Source of the DNA: Larkinella sp049445795
GTDB taxonomy: Bacteria > Bacteroidota > Bacteroidia > Cytophagales > Spirosomataceae
Length of the DNA: 64,000 nucleotides
Reading direction: 5' to 3'
NCBI RefSeq assembly: GCF_049445795.1
Contig: NZ_JBMSDT010000011.1
Location: forward strand, 1 to 64,000
The notes beneath the pieces were generated by a model, which was not told the DNA's origin, searched no databases, and worked only from the letters and a program-made list of their open reading frames with translations. Each line of letters begins with the position of its first letter. Position 1 is the first letter of the stretch. The position numbers and the translations under genes are program-made. Below, piece after piece: positions 16,604-24,936 of the stretch.

Positions 16604-18757
16604 ATGGCTGTAAAAATGGTCTTTTACCGGTTTCTCCTGCTATCCATAATGGCGCTGTTACCCCTCCTGTCGGCTTTGGCGCAGTCGGATGGTTTTTACA
16701 AACAGGATATCAAAACGGAAATAGCACTTCCCGCAGAAGCTGATAAGCATGTACGCAACCTCTTTCTGTCTGACAGAAGTATCGCTGCGGTTACATCCAA
16801 CGGGATCTTTCGCTATCGGGATGGCACATGGAAGGGGAAAAAACAGGGGACGGACTGGATTACCGCAGTACAGGATACAAAGGGCACGATCTGGCTGGCC
16901 GGTCAACGGTCGGTATGGGCAGAAAGAGAAACAAAAGGGTTCGTACAACCGCCCGTTTCGGAAAAAGACTCCATTTCCTGTCTCTACTGGGATGAAAAGA
17001 AACTCTTTGTCGGTACCCATACCGGACTGCTGATCTGGGATGGAAACTGGAACGTTTTTCCGGGGATGAAGGGAGCCTGGGTTACCGCCATTACCAAAGA
17101 TCGTCGCGGCTGTCTGTATGTAGCAACGAATAAAGGACTGTGGCGTCGGGACGGAGGGCAATGGATCAACCTGGATAACACCCTGATGGCGGTGGGGAAT
17201 CAGGAAAATTATTATGCGCTGGCGACCACAAATGAAGGGCGGGATCTCCTTTACAGTAGCCCGCGGTCAGTCGGCTGTATCGCAGCCGATGGCGACCATT
17301 GGGTAGTAACCGGTGCGGATGGATTACCCTTTGGCCCGGTAACGGCCATACTTCCCGGTAACGGGTACACCTGGCTGGGGACGAAGAGAGGAGCGATCAA
17401 AAAAGACAAGGGCTGGCATTATTACCAGGGAAAGCGCTGGCTGCCTGACGACCAGGTAAATGACCTGCTGATCGTCGATTCATTGACCGTATGGATTGCC
17501 ACACCAAAAGGAATCGTTCAGATTAAGCAGCAGGTGATGACACTGGCACAGAAGGCCGACTCGATCGAAAAGGTCATCGCATTACGCCACAACCGGCGCG
17601 GGCTGATCAACCAATCCGTGTTAAAGCAGCCGGGGGATTTAGCGAGCAGCTTTCTGCAAAACGAAGACAACGACGGATTATGGACTGCCTGCTATCTGGC
17701 GGCCGAATGCTTCCGTTACGGTGTTACCCAAGATTCAGCGGCAAAGGCCAATGCCATCCGCACCTTCGAAGCCCTTGAACGACTGGAAACCGTGAGCGGA
17801 ATTCCAGGTTATCCGGCACGCTCGTATGCGGCCGCCACCGACCCGATCACCCCGTCCCGATCACCGCATCCCAAGGCATGGCATCTGTCGGCAGACGGGA
17901 AATGGTACTGGCTGGACGATACCAGCTCGGACGAAATTACGGGGCACCTGTTTGCCCTGCCGCTCTTTTTCGACCTGGTGGCCGATGCTGCTCAACAGGA
18001 AAGGGTGCGACAACTGATCAGACGGATTGCCACCCATATTACCAATAACCAGTATCATCTGATCGACTTTGACGGGAAGCCCACCCGCTGGGGCATCTGG
18101 CATCCCGATTCACTAAACCACTCCCCAAACTGGATGTACGAGCGGGGCTTGAATTCCTTACAAATTCTCTCTTTTCTGAAAACAGCCGCCCATTTCACCG
18201 GCGATCCGAAGTTTGAAGAACATTACCAGTATCTGGTCAATCAGCACGGATATGCCCAAAACACCGTGGAAGCTAAAAAATACGGGCCTTTTGAAACGAG
18301 CCACTCCGATGATATCCTTAATTTCTTCCCGTATTACCCTCTTCTTCGGTATACTCAACATGATCCGAACCGGGATCTTTATCTTAAAAGCCTTGTTCGA
18401 ACCTGGAACGCTGTACGGAATGACCGAATGCCGGTCTGGAATGTTTTTGCCAGCACCTTGCTAAAGCGGGATTGCGACTTAAACGTGGCATTGGAGGAAA
18501 TTCAGCAATATCCGGTTGATCTGATCAACTGGACAATGGAAAACAGCCAACGGTGGGATCTTCCCAAAGACCCACTCCTGAGCCGGTCGGGAAAGCTCCA
18601 GTCGACCCGACCCATTCCTGCTCCGGAAAACAACATTTCCCGATGGAACACCAATCCGAAACACTTCCACGCAGGAAACGGTGGTAAAACGGAGGACAGC
18701 GGCACCTATTTCCTTTTCGCCTATTGGATGGGCCGGTTTAATGGATTCTGGAAATAA
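16604..18757 (+). CDS. Two-component-regulator propeller domain fused to an alpha-helical domain, exported
   Basis: The ATG at 16604 (or 16616, four codons on) places a signal peptide at the start (MVFYRFLLLSIMALLPLLSA, ending LAQS); the frame stays open upstream to 16400 without support. The product has about 717 residues. The first 310 hold periplasmic propeller blades of the Reg_prop kind (TIWLAGQRSVWA, KLFVGTHTGLLIWDGNWNVF, CLYVATNKGLWRRDG, TWLGTKRGAIKKD, VWIATPKGIVQI). The C-terminal about 380 residues are helical and rich in aromatic residues (DGLWTACYLAAECFRYG, DDTSSDEITGHLFALPLFFD, SPNWMYERGLNSLQILSF), resembling an alpha/alpha toroid as in some glycoside hydrolases. No kinase domain is present. 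The combined architecture is not one I recognise. Confidence 0.75.
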   Translation: MAVKMVFYRFLLLSIMALLPLLSALAQSDGFYKQDIKTEIALPAEADKHVRNLFLSDRSIAAVTSNGIFRYRDGTWKGKKQGTDWITAVQDTKGTIWLAGQRSVWAERETKGFVQPPVSEKDSISCLYWDEKKLFVGTHTGLLIWDGNWNVFPGMKGAWVTAITKDRRGCLYVATNKGLWRRDGGQWINLDNTLMAVGNQENYYALATTNEGRDLLYSSPRSVGCIAADGDHWVVTGADGLPFGPVTAILPGNGYTWLGTKRGAIKKDKGWHYYQGKRWLPDDQVNDLLIVDSLTVWIATPKGIVQIKQQVMTLAQKADSIEKVIALRHNRRGLINQSVLKQPGDLASSFLQNEDNDGLWTACYLAAECFRYGVTQDSAAKANAIRTFEALERLETVSGIPGYPARSYAAATDPITPSRSPHPKAWHLSADGKWYWLDDTSSDEITGHLFALPLFFDLVADAAQQERVRQLIRRIATHITNNQYHLIDFDGKPTRWGIWHPDSLNHSPNWMYERGLNSLQILSFLKTAAHFTGDPKFEEHYQYLVNQHGYAQNTVEAKKYGPFETSHSDDILNFFPYYPLLRYTQHDPNRDLYLKSLVRTWNAVRNDRMPVWNVFASTLLKRDCDLNVALEEIQQYPVDLINWTMENSQRWDLPKDPLLSRSGKLQSTRPIPAPENNISRWNTNPKHFHAGNGGKTEDSGTYFLFAYWMGRFNGFWK

Positions 18758-19090
18758 GGATATAATGGTGCCAGTAGCATGCGCAAAAAACAGGTAGGTG
18801 TCTGAAAACGAACGGCGTACCTGGACGGCTGAAAAACCGGTTTTTGTGTTTCAACGAAATGCCCATCCCCGGCCCGGATCTAAACGCCGACAGCCTCGAC
18901 GCTGGAGACGAAGGGCTAGGTCAGGCAGATTATCGGGTGAGTCAACAAACCACAGAAAAGGAACTTGGTCGCTCTGAAAGCGATCATATTATTCGCTCCT
19001 TATTCGCATGATCAACTACTTACAACGAACAGAATGTGAAATGGAGAAAAACAATGAATGATTCGCGCACCAACGGTGTAACGAGTCGCC
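18758..19090. other. 333-base convergent gap
   Basis: It lies between two converging genes. A 50-codon plus-strand frame at 18859-19011 has no recognisable match. AAAAACCGGTTTTT near 18833 is a short palindrome with a T run that could end the upstream transcript. I see nothing else. Confidence 0.4.
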
Positions 19091-20533
19091 TTAGTGGGCC
19101 CTAAAATTCCATTTAGCGTTATCGCTGTTAAAATCGAATTCTGCCAGGGTCGGTGTGCTATCTCCGGAAGATACCAGCGCTAGCTTCTTTCCTGAATTGG
19201 GTACAACCTTAGGCATGATCCGGTAGGTGCCGTCCGTCAATTGATCGATTCGCCATAACTGTTCAGGAGCACCGGTAAAGGCTGGAACGGTTATCACTTC
19301 GGCATCGGTCGTGGCCGCCAAGGCCCGATCGGTTCCGGCCAGGACAATTTTATAATAGGGGCCTCCTAAATAGCCCGTCGAATCAGGCGCATCGGTAATC
19401 GTCCATTTCTGATGGGGGCGGGACATGTAATCGCCTACTCGCACGTTGATAGGACCTGTTGGCCAGCTTTTGATGACATCGGCTAATTGCTGAGCTGCTA
19501 CGGGTTTGATGGGGTCATTGTTGGACTGGCCAAAGCCGCGAGGTCCAACGGCCATTCTGGTAAAATCAACGGCCAACTCTAATCCATACCCTCTTCGTAC
19601 CGATTCAATTTCATACGTACCTTCTTTGAACTTTTCGCCGGCAACCGGCCATCCCTCTTTCCAAACGACCGGCAGGATGCCTAAAACGCTTCGACCACCC
19701 TGCTCTAAATCGGCTTCATAGTGAATGGACATTTTTTCAACGCCGTTCTCCAGGATGATGTGTCCAAAATGCCCGGGGCCAATTAATCCACCGCGGGTAG
19801 CCACGACTAGTTTACCACCACCTTCCAGCATGCTTCGACCTACATTATCGAGGTAAGGGCCGGTTATTTTTTTTGAACGACCCACCACCACATTGTAGGT
19901 CGAGTTGGCCCCATCGCAGCAACTGCCATGCGTGGCCAGCAGGTAGTACCAACCGTCGCGATAGACTAACGTACTGGCTTCACAGACAATGGCGACATCC
20001 ACGGGTTTATTGCCAGCCTTGAGTTTTCCGGTTTTGGGGTCTAATTCGATCAGGCGAGTAAATCCAAAATAGGTGCCGTAGGTTAGCCAAAGGCGTCCGG
20101 TGGTGGGATCCAACATCACACCCGGGTCAATGGCATCGTTTTCTTCATAGCCATCCGAAGTCGCCACAACAACCGGTTCAGAATACTTAAAATCGGGGGA
20201 CTTTGGGTCTAATGTTTTGTTCCACATGGTAAGAATAGCCCCTTTGTGGCTGGGCGAACCACCGGTTGCGCCGTAGATGACCAGGTAACGATCTCCGATT
20301 TTGATAACATCCGGAGCTGCTCCACCACCCGGACGCACCCCGCCACCGTGCCACGTCCAGCCATCATTGGAAATTAATCCGCCACTGCCTGTGCCAAAGG
20401 TATAATACTTACCATCACATTCAGCAACAGTTGAGGGATCATGGATAAAGGGTCTTCCAATCTGGGCTAGTACGGTTTGGGTTATGAATAAAACGAATAA
20501 AATGGGTAGGTCGGATACTTTTATTCTTTTCAT
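19091..20533 (-). CDS. Secreted GH43 arabinan endo-1,5-alpha-arabinosidase-like enzyme with beta-trefoil domain
   Basis: The 480-residue protein has a signal peptide (cleavage after VLAQ at about 24). The five-bladed GH43 propeller follows, with the catalytic residues in their usual places: Asp32 in FIHDPST, Asp136 in DAIDPGVM, Glu185 in VCEASTLVYRDGWYYL. The segment LATHGSCCDGANSTYNVVVGRS is typical of the endo-arabinanase/arabinosidase branch. Residues from about 315 form a ricin-like beta-trefoil with QxW-type repeats (HQKWTI, EQLWRIDQ, AKWNF), probably a glycan-binding module. It is co-transcribed with the upstream exported protein (40-base gap). No SusC/SusD pair lies nearby, so this is not a complete utilisation locus. 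Confidence 0.9.
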   Translation of the reverse strand: MKRIKVSDLPILFVLFITQTVLAQIGRPFIHDPSTVAECDGKYYTFGTGSGGLISNDGWTWHGGGVRPGGGAAPDVIKIGDRYLVIYGATGGSPSHKGAILTMWNKTLDPKSPDFKYSEPVVVATSDGYEENDAIDPGVMLDPTTGRLWLTYGTYFGFTRLIELDPKTGKLKAGNKPVDVAIVCEASTLVYRDGWYYLLATHGSCCDGANSTYNVVVGRSKKITGPYLDNVGRSMLEGGGKLVVATRGGLIGPGHFGHIILENGVEKMSIHYEADLEQGGRSVLGILPVVWKEGWPVAGEKFKEGTYEIESVRRGYGLELAVDFTRMAVGPRGFGQSNNDPIKPVAAQQLADVIKSWPTGPINVRVGDYMSRPHQKWTITDAPDSTGYLGGPYYKIVLAGTDRALAATTDAEVITVPAFTGAPEQLWRIDQLTDGTYRIMPKVVPNSGKKLALVSSGDSTPTLAEFDFNSDNAKWNFRAH

Positions 20534-20573
20534 ATAAAATCATTGATAAGTAGCGTAAACAGACGGTTGCCTA

Positions 20574-21338
20574 TTATTCGTAACTGATGCTAAGGTTTTT
20601 TACGGGCGCTCCTTTTTCATCTAAAAAACGAACGCAAAAATTAGCCATACCCGGTCCGTTTATGACTGCCCCGCGGATGATATTTTTCCCCTTTTTAAGC
20701 GTTAAACGAGCCGATGTGCCATTATCGGCAATCATATCCCGGTCACCCGAAAGCAACAGGGCTTCCTGACCATTCAACCACCACAGGCTACCGGAATTAC
20801 ATCCGGCAGCCAGCCTGACATTCCTGATTTCTTCCGGGCAATTGATGACGGTGACAAGCCAGACAAGTATACCATATTTTGGCTTGTTGAGGGCGTAGGT
20901 AAAATGGTATAAATTAAAATTGAAAGCCTTGCTGTCTAAAGCATACCACTTCAATTCCTGGGTTCCTATTTTCTCCGTTTCGCCATTTTTGGGAATGGTG
21001 GTGTAATCCACGGAAAAATTATCGGCCGAAAAAGTGGTTCTGAGATAGTTGTCCGTAAAAATATTATTCCTGACAATCTCTTTCTTTACCGGTTCCAGGA
21101 CAAGCCAGCGTTGAATGAATCCCTTGGCATCCGGTGCTATTTTGGCAGCAGTTGCCATGCTAAAGTGTTTGGATAGGGTATGGGTCGTGTCGCCTTTGAT
21201 CGGTATGGGAGGGAGGGGTAGTCGTTGTGGCGGGCCCTGTGCAAATGCGGCAAGGCCAATGAACTGGAACCCCGAGAGAACGATGAATACTATGAACGGC
21301 AATACCTTGTTGTATTTTCTCTCCATCGCTAATTTCAT
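20574..21338 (-). CDS. Exported protein resembling the accessory module of acetylxylan esterases
   Basis: The ATG at 21336-21338 gives about 254 residues with a signal peptide (VLPFIVFIVLSGFQFIGLAA, then FAQG). Another 42 codons upstream are open but unlikely. The body contains FIQRWLVLEPVKKE, LRTTFSADNF, WYALDSKAFNFNLYHFTYAL, LAAGCNSGSLWWLNGQEALL and IRGAVINGPGMANFCVRFLDEKG: a galactose-binding-like beta-sandwich that, from memory, occurs as the N-terminal part of Bacteroidota acetylxylan esterase proteins. No Ser-His-Asp hydrolase motif is visible, so this looks like a stand-alone binding module. It precedes the GH43 gene by 40 bases on the same strand. Confidence 0.65.
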   Translation of the reverse strand: MKLAMERKYNKVLPFIVFIVLSGFQFIGLAAFAQGPPQRLPLPPIPIKGDTTHTLSKHFSMATAAKIAPDAKGFIQRWLVLEPVKKEIVRNNIFTDNYLRTTFSADNFSVDYTTIPKNGETEKIGTQELKWYALDSKAFNFNLYHFTYALNKPKYGILVWLVTVINCPEEIRNVRLAAGCNSGSLWWLNGQEALLLSGDRDMIADNGTSARLTLKKGKNIIRGAVINGPGMANFCVRFLDEKGAPVKNLSISYE

Positions 21339-21693
21339 CTTTAAGTAGTTGTCTTTCAAAATCATCCGTAATATATGAAAACTCGTTAAATGAAGGAGTA
21401 GTGGCTGATAAAGTTGACGAGTAAAAAATAGGATTGACAAATAGACTGATAGAGACAAATTCATCTGAGCAAATGCTGCCGAAGCGTTAGCGTACTTATA
21501 GCCCGGCTTGTGAAACCTCTTCCCACAATTCCGGGCCGCGATTAGCGCTGTGATCTTTATGGAGGTGATCGAATTTCCATAGGCAAATGGATAAAAATGG
21601 TGACAACGTACACCAAGAAGGGGGTGTTAACCTTTCCCGGTTTCATTGCGGGGCAAATCAATCGTGCTGAAACGACCAGACTGCTCTGGCACT
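21339..21693. other. Upstream region of the GH43 pair, no gene seen
   Basis: About 355 bases divergent between the exported-module gene and the antitoxin remnant. It should hold the promoter of the GH43 pair on the minus strand, but no good TANNTTTG box was found. No coherent reading frame. Confidence 0.4.
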
Positions 21694-21739
21694 TTTGTAA
21701 AAGTGAACCAATAAACTTACTTTAGTGTAAAAGTTCACT
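21694..21739 (+). promoter_or_regulatory. Promoter with operator-like repeats of an Xre-type antitoxin gene
   Basis: TTTG at 21694-21697 and TACTTTAG at 21718-21725 approximate the Bacteroidota -33 and -7 boxes with a 20-base spacer. GTAAAAGT occurs twice (21697-21704 and 21727-21734), 30 bases apart, and AGTGAAC/GTTCACT form an inverted pair. Such arrays upstream of a helix-turn-helix antitoxin are typical autoregulatory operators. The start codon is at 21743. Confidence 0.55.
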
Positions 21740-21742
21740 AGT

Positions 21743-22070
21743 ATGGCGCTTGTCCATTCTGCCCCTGGTCCGGCTTTCAACGCCCGCCCGCTCCTTAGCG
21801 AGGAGGAAATCATCACCCGCAGCCGGAAAGGCGTTCTCCGCAGCGAAGCCGACCGCGTGGCCGCCCTGGTCGGGCTGACGATAAAGAACTGGCCTTCGCT
21901 TCAGGCTTGTCAGCATCCTACCTGCACCGATTGAAAGCCGATCAACTCATCAATCAGGGTGCTTCGGAGCGGCTGCTGCTACTGGAAAATCTGCTGCCGC
22001 ACGCGCTAGTCAGGTGGTGGAGGAAAAACCGCTGCTGATCGAGAGACGGTTATGGCTGCGGCCCTAAGAT
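21743..22070 (+). pseudogene. Frameshifted Xre/MbcA/ParS-type antitoxin (RES-Xre family)
   Basis: Frame 1 from 21743 encodes LLSEEEIITRSRKGVLRSEA and DRVAALVGLTI; one base appears missing near 21881-21885, after which the next frame continues KELAFASGLSASYLHRLKAD and ASERLLLLENLLPHAL. Together these match the helix-turn-helix and linker of antitoxins of the RES-Xre (DUF2384) type, such as GLSLEDLA...SERLLLL patterns. A second shift near 22005-22012 would be needed to read VVEEKPLLIERRLWLRP before a stop at 22068-22070. The C-terminal ParS-like half and any RES toxin gene are missing. A sequencing error could explain one lesion but not the missing half. Confidence 0.7.
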
Positions 22071-22564
22071 TCCGGGCATTTTTAATCAGATCTTGGCCTG
22101 CAAAAACCTACTGTTGTGGCCTGAATCGCGGAAGGCCATTTGAACTTACTGAACCAGTTGAGGGCAATGTGTTGGTGCGCTTCCTCCACCTGATATAAGC
22201 GGTTTGCCGGCCGTGCTGCCGATCGGTCTGCATCTTCCCGTCGGTGAAAACCAGTCATACCGTGTACAACTAGCACCTTAAACCTGAAAGTTTACCACTT
22301 GGTATTTTTACAGTCAGGACAAACTTGTCAGATAGCTTTTACAGGTAACTTCGTCCGAGAATTTCTCATTATAAGTCTACCAGTATACAAGCGGAGATTG
22401 TCGATTCCTTTGCCATTTTTGTGGCTGATACGGCTTAGAGATAATGGTTAATTTTTTGATTGTCAATTATTTAAACTAGAATTTTCAATTGTCTCTAAGT
22501 TGGTCAAGTATATCATTACCAAAAGTATAGTGGAAACGAACAAAAATGCGAACGAACGTAAACG
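22071..22564. other. 494-base gap with gene fragments
   Basis: No intact gene is evident. A plus-strand frame ending near 22282 reads PAVLPIGLHLPVGENQSYRV and looks like the tail of a lost gene. The last 120 bases are AT-rich and probably hold the cupin gene's promoter. The stretch reads as decayed sequence. Confidence 0.4.
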
Positions 22565-22888
22565 ATGAGTCCTGGAAATCTTTTTGCGGCAATCCCCCAG
22601 GCCTTGCCGGAGGAACTGGTGGAGGAGTTAATCACGGCGACCGCTCTGCGCGTGGAACGCATTGTATCCTGGGGTCATGCTTCCCCGGATGGATTCTGGT
22701 ATGATCAGTCCGAGCAGGAGTGGGTAGTCGTTTTGAAAGGGGCTGCCCGCTTGCGGGTGGAAGGGCATGAGCCAATCTGGCTTGAACCCGGAAGCTACCT
22801 GCACCTGCCAGCGCATCAGAAACACCGGGTGGAGTGGACGGCTCCGGAGGAGGAGACGATTTGGCTGGCGATTTTTTACCCACCGTAA
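22565..22888 (+). CDS. Small cupin-domain protein
   Basis: The 107-residue protein is a single cupin barrel. The first cupin motif is spread over DGFWYDQSEQEWVVVLKGAARLRV and the second is GSYLHLPAHQKHRVEWT, with His residues for a metal site; the Gln-rich QSEQEW replaces the usual HxH of motif 1, so metal binding may be altered. The end EEETIWLAIFYPP fits a family of short cupins of unknown role annotated in many bacteria. No operon partner: the next gene is 120 bases on and encodes an acyltransferase. Function cannot be inferred further. Confidence 0.85.
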   Translation: MSPGNLFAAIPQALPEELVEELITATALRVERIVSWGHASPDGFWYDQSEQEWVVVLKGAARLRVEGHEPIWLEPGSYLHLPAHQKHRVEWTAPEEETIWLAIFYPP

Positions 22889-23008
22889 ACGGCAGATTCA
22901 TAAGAGGATTCGCTGCACAACAGCCTTGTTGTAACTGGCTTATGCCTTCTTGGCAAGCTTTCAAAAGTTTCTGATTATTATTTACCGACTCAAAAAGCAG
23001 GAAAATTA

Positions 23009-24151
23009 ATGGCAAATAGCCAAACCTCGGCTGCCTTTGCGGATTCAAAACCGCATTACATCTTACTCGACGGATTACGGGGCGTAGCGGCATTAACCGT
23101 GGTTTTTTTTCACATTTTTGAAGCCTTTGCGACCAGTCATATTGACCAAAAAATCAATCACGGTTATCTGGCGGTTGATTTCTTCTTCATCCTGTCCGGC
23201 TTTGTGATGGGCTATGCGTACGATGACCGGTGGAACACAATGACCGTAAACGACTTTATGAAACGTCGATTGATTCGCCTGCATCCGATGGTGGTGTTGG
23301 GGGCGTTCATCGGCGCGGGGCTGTTCTACCTTCAGGGCTGTTCTGCCTGGGATGTTTCAGCGATCTCGATACCCCGGCTGCTTGTCGCTACCTTGTTAAA
23401 TGCCTGTCTGATTCCGGCCACCCCCGGTTTTGAAATTCGGGGTGTAGGTGAAATGTTCCCACTGAATGGTCCGAGCTGGTCTTTGCTTTTTGAATATATC
23501 GGTAATATCCTCTATGCTTTCCTTCTTAGTAAGCTTTCGACCAAAGTGCTTTCTGTCCTGGTCTTTCTAGCCGGTTGCGGACTGGCCGCCTTTGCGATCT
23601 GGGGGCCTTACGGCGACGTATGCGTCGGATTTTCGCTAACCAAAGATAATATACTGGGGGGCTCGTTGCGGCTGCTGTTTTCATTTCCGGCCGGATTGCT
23701 GCTCGCCCGCGTATTCCGACCTGTACAGGTAAAAGGAGTTTTCTGGATGGGTAGCCTGACGATTGTGATGATATCCGCCCTGCCACGGATTGGGGGTAGT
23801 GAACACCTGTGGATGAACGGTTTATACGACACGGTTTGTGTTACTATCATCTTTCCGGTACTGGTTTATCTGGGTGCTGCAGGAACGATAAGGCGTAAAC
23901 AAACGGCCCGGCTATGTAAATCCCTGGGCGATCTTTCGTACCCGCTGTATATGGTCCATTACCCGTTTATTTATTGGTATTATGCCTGGGTCAAAAATGA
24001 AAAACTCAGCTTCGTAGAATCGTGGCCTGGTGCTCTCGCGCTGGTGGTGGGTTCGGTTCTTTTGGCTCATGGATGCTTAAAATACTATGATGAACCCATA
24101 CGCCGGTGGTTGACAAAGCGTTTTTTGCTGACAGCCAGGGAGTCGAGCTAG
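23009..24151 (+). CDS. Acyltransferase family 3 membrane protein (OafA/YrhL-like)
   Basis: The 380-residue integral membrane protein has the family's opening motif ILLDGLRGVAALTVVFFHIFEAF followed by HGYLAVDFFFILSGFVMGYAY, where the conserved His and the DFFF(I/V)LSG segment are diagnostic. RRLIRLHPMVVLGAFIGA has the conserved Arg-Leu-x-Pro, and GDLSYPLYMVHYPFIYWYY closes the domain. About ten membrane helices are visible. The family acetylates or acylates exopolysaccharides, lipopolysaccharide or small molecules at the inner membrane. A second member of the family is at 28310. Neighbours give no hint of the substrate. Confidence 0.92.
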   Translation: MANSQTSAAFADSKPHYILLDGLRGVAALTVVFFHIFEAFATSHIDQKINHGYLAVDFFFILSGFVMGYAYDDRWNTMTVNDFMKRRLIRLHPMVVLGAFIGAGLFYLQGCSAWDVSAISIPRLLVATLLNACLIPATPGFEIRGVGEMFPLNGPSWSLLFEYIGNILYAFLLSKLSTKVLSVLVFLAGCGLAAFAIWGPYGDVCVGFSLTKDNILGGSLRLLFSFPAGLLLARVFRPVQVKGVFWMGSLTIVMISALPRIGGSEHLWMNGLYDTVCVTIIFPVLVYLGAAGTIRRKQTARLCKSLGDLSYPLYMVHYPFIYWYYAWVKNEKLSFVESWPGALALVVGSVLLAHGCLKYYDEPIRRWLTKRFLLTARESS

Positions 24152-24289
24152 AGGTTTACCGATCCATTTAACCGCAGCATGATCGGTATACAGGCGCGCT
24201 TTGGCAGGCCCTTTTCTCAATTTTTTGCCTTGAATTGGTGAACATTCCCGGAGCATCCAGTTAGGAGCAGACTGGTAACGATTCCGCTC

Positions 24290-24691
24290 ATGCATTCCTT
24301 TTACCTGCTGCTGGCCGATGATGATGTGGATATCGGTATTCTTCTGACATATTACATTCGACTCGTCTATAAAGATCGGGTATCGATAAAATCCGTGCGT
24401 ACTGTGCCGGAGTTGCTGGACGTGCTGTCACCAACAGCACCCGTGCCTGACTTATTGCTGCTGGATTATCATTTAAAACCGGAGCCTTTGAAGGCTACCG
24501 ATGTGCTAATCTGGATGCATCAGCAAAACCATCTTGCTGACTTGCCGGTGAACGTTTGGTCTTCGCTGCCGGATGGCCCCGAAGCGGATCGATGCCGACA
24601 GTTGGGTGCCCTAAGTTTTACGACCAAAGCAGATGCCTTCGATAACATGAGCCAGTTTGTGAAAAACCTGGTAGAAAATTCCTCCCTGTAA
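24290..24691 (+). CDS. Stand-alone response-regulator receiver protein
   Basis: The 133-residue protein is one receiver domain without an output module. ADDD at 9-12 forms the acidic pocket, Asp59 in LLLLDYH is the phosphorylation site, Ser91/Ser92 in VWSSLPDG sits where the Thr/Ser switch residue lies, and Lys113 in FTTKAD is the conserved lysine. Such single-domain receivers work in phosphorelays or by protein contacts. No kinase gene is adjacent; the window has two large kinases at 45.5 and 57.2 kb but nothing links them. The ATG at 24290 lies 138 bases past the acyltransferase. Confidence 0.9.
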   Translation: MHSFYLLLADDDVDIGILLTYYIRLVYKDRVSIKSVRTVPELLDVLSPTAPVPDLLLLDYHLKPEPLKATDVLIWMHQQNHLADLPVNVWSSLPDGPEADRCRQLGALSFTTKADAFDNMSQFVKNLVENSSL

Positions 24692-24936
24692 CCAGAGATG
24701 CAGCCAGTAGAGCAGACCGGGCCGCATCTTGACGGCCTTCAAGTATACTGAGTTGGCCCCGGTTAAAGAGGTCATTCAACAGAAAGGGTATCCTTGGGGC
24801 AAAACAAATTGGTTCTGAAATAGACTATCCGATTTGTATCAGCGTTATTTGAATACAGCATACGCAACGCATTAGCCCTTCACAGCATTTAGCCGTCAAG
24901 TTTTAATAGGTTGACAAACCCTGCTCCAAACTGACA

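Noticed and set aside
19091..21338. Complete polysaccharide utilisation locus
   Set aside because: There is a GH43 enzyme and a binding module only; no SusC/SusD-like pair or hybrid regulator is adjacent.
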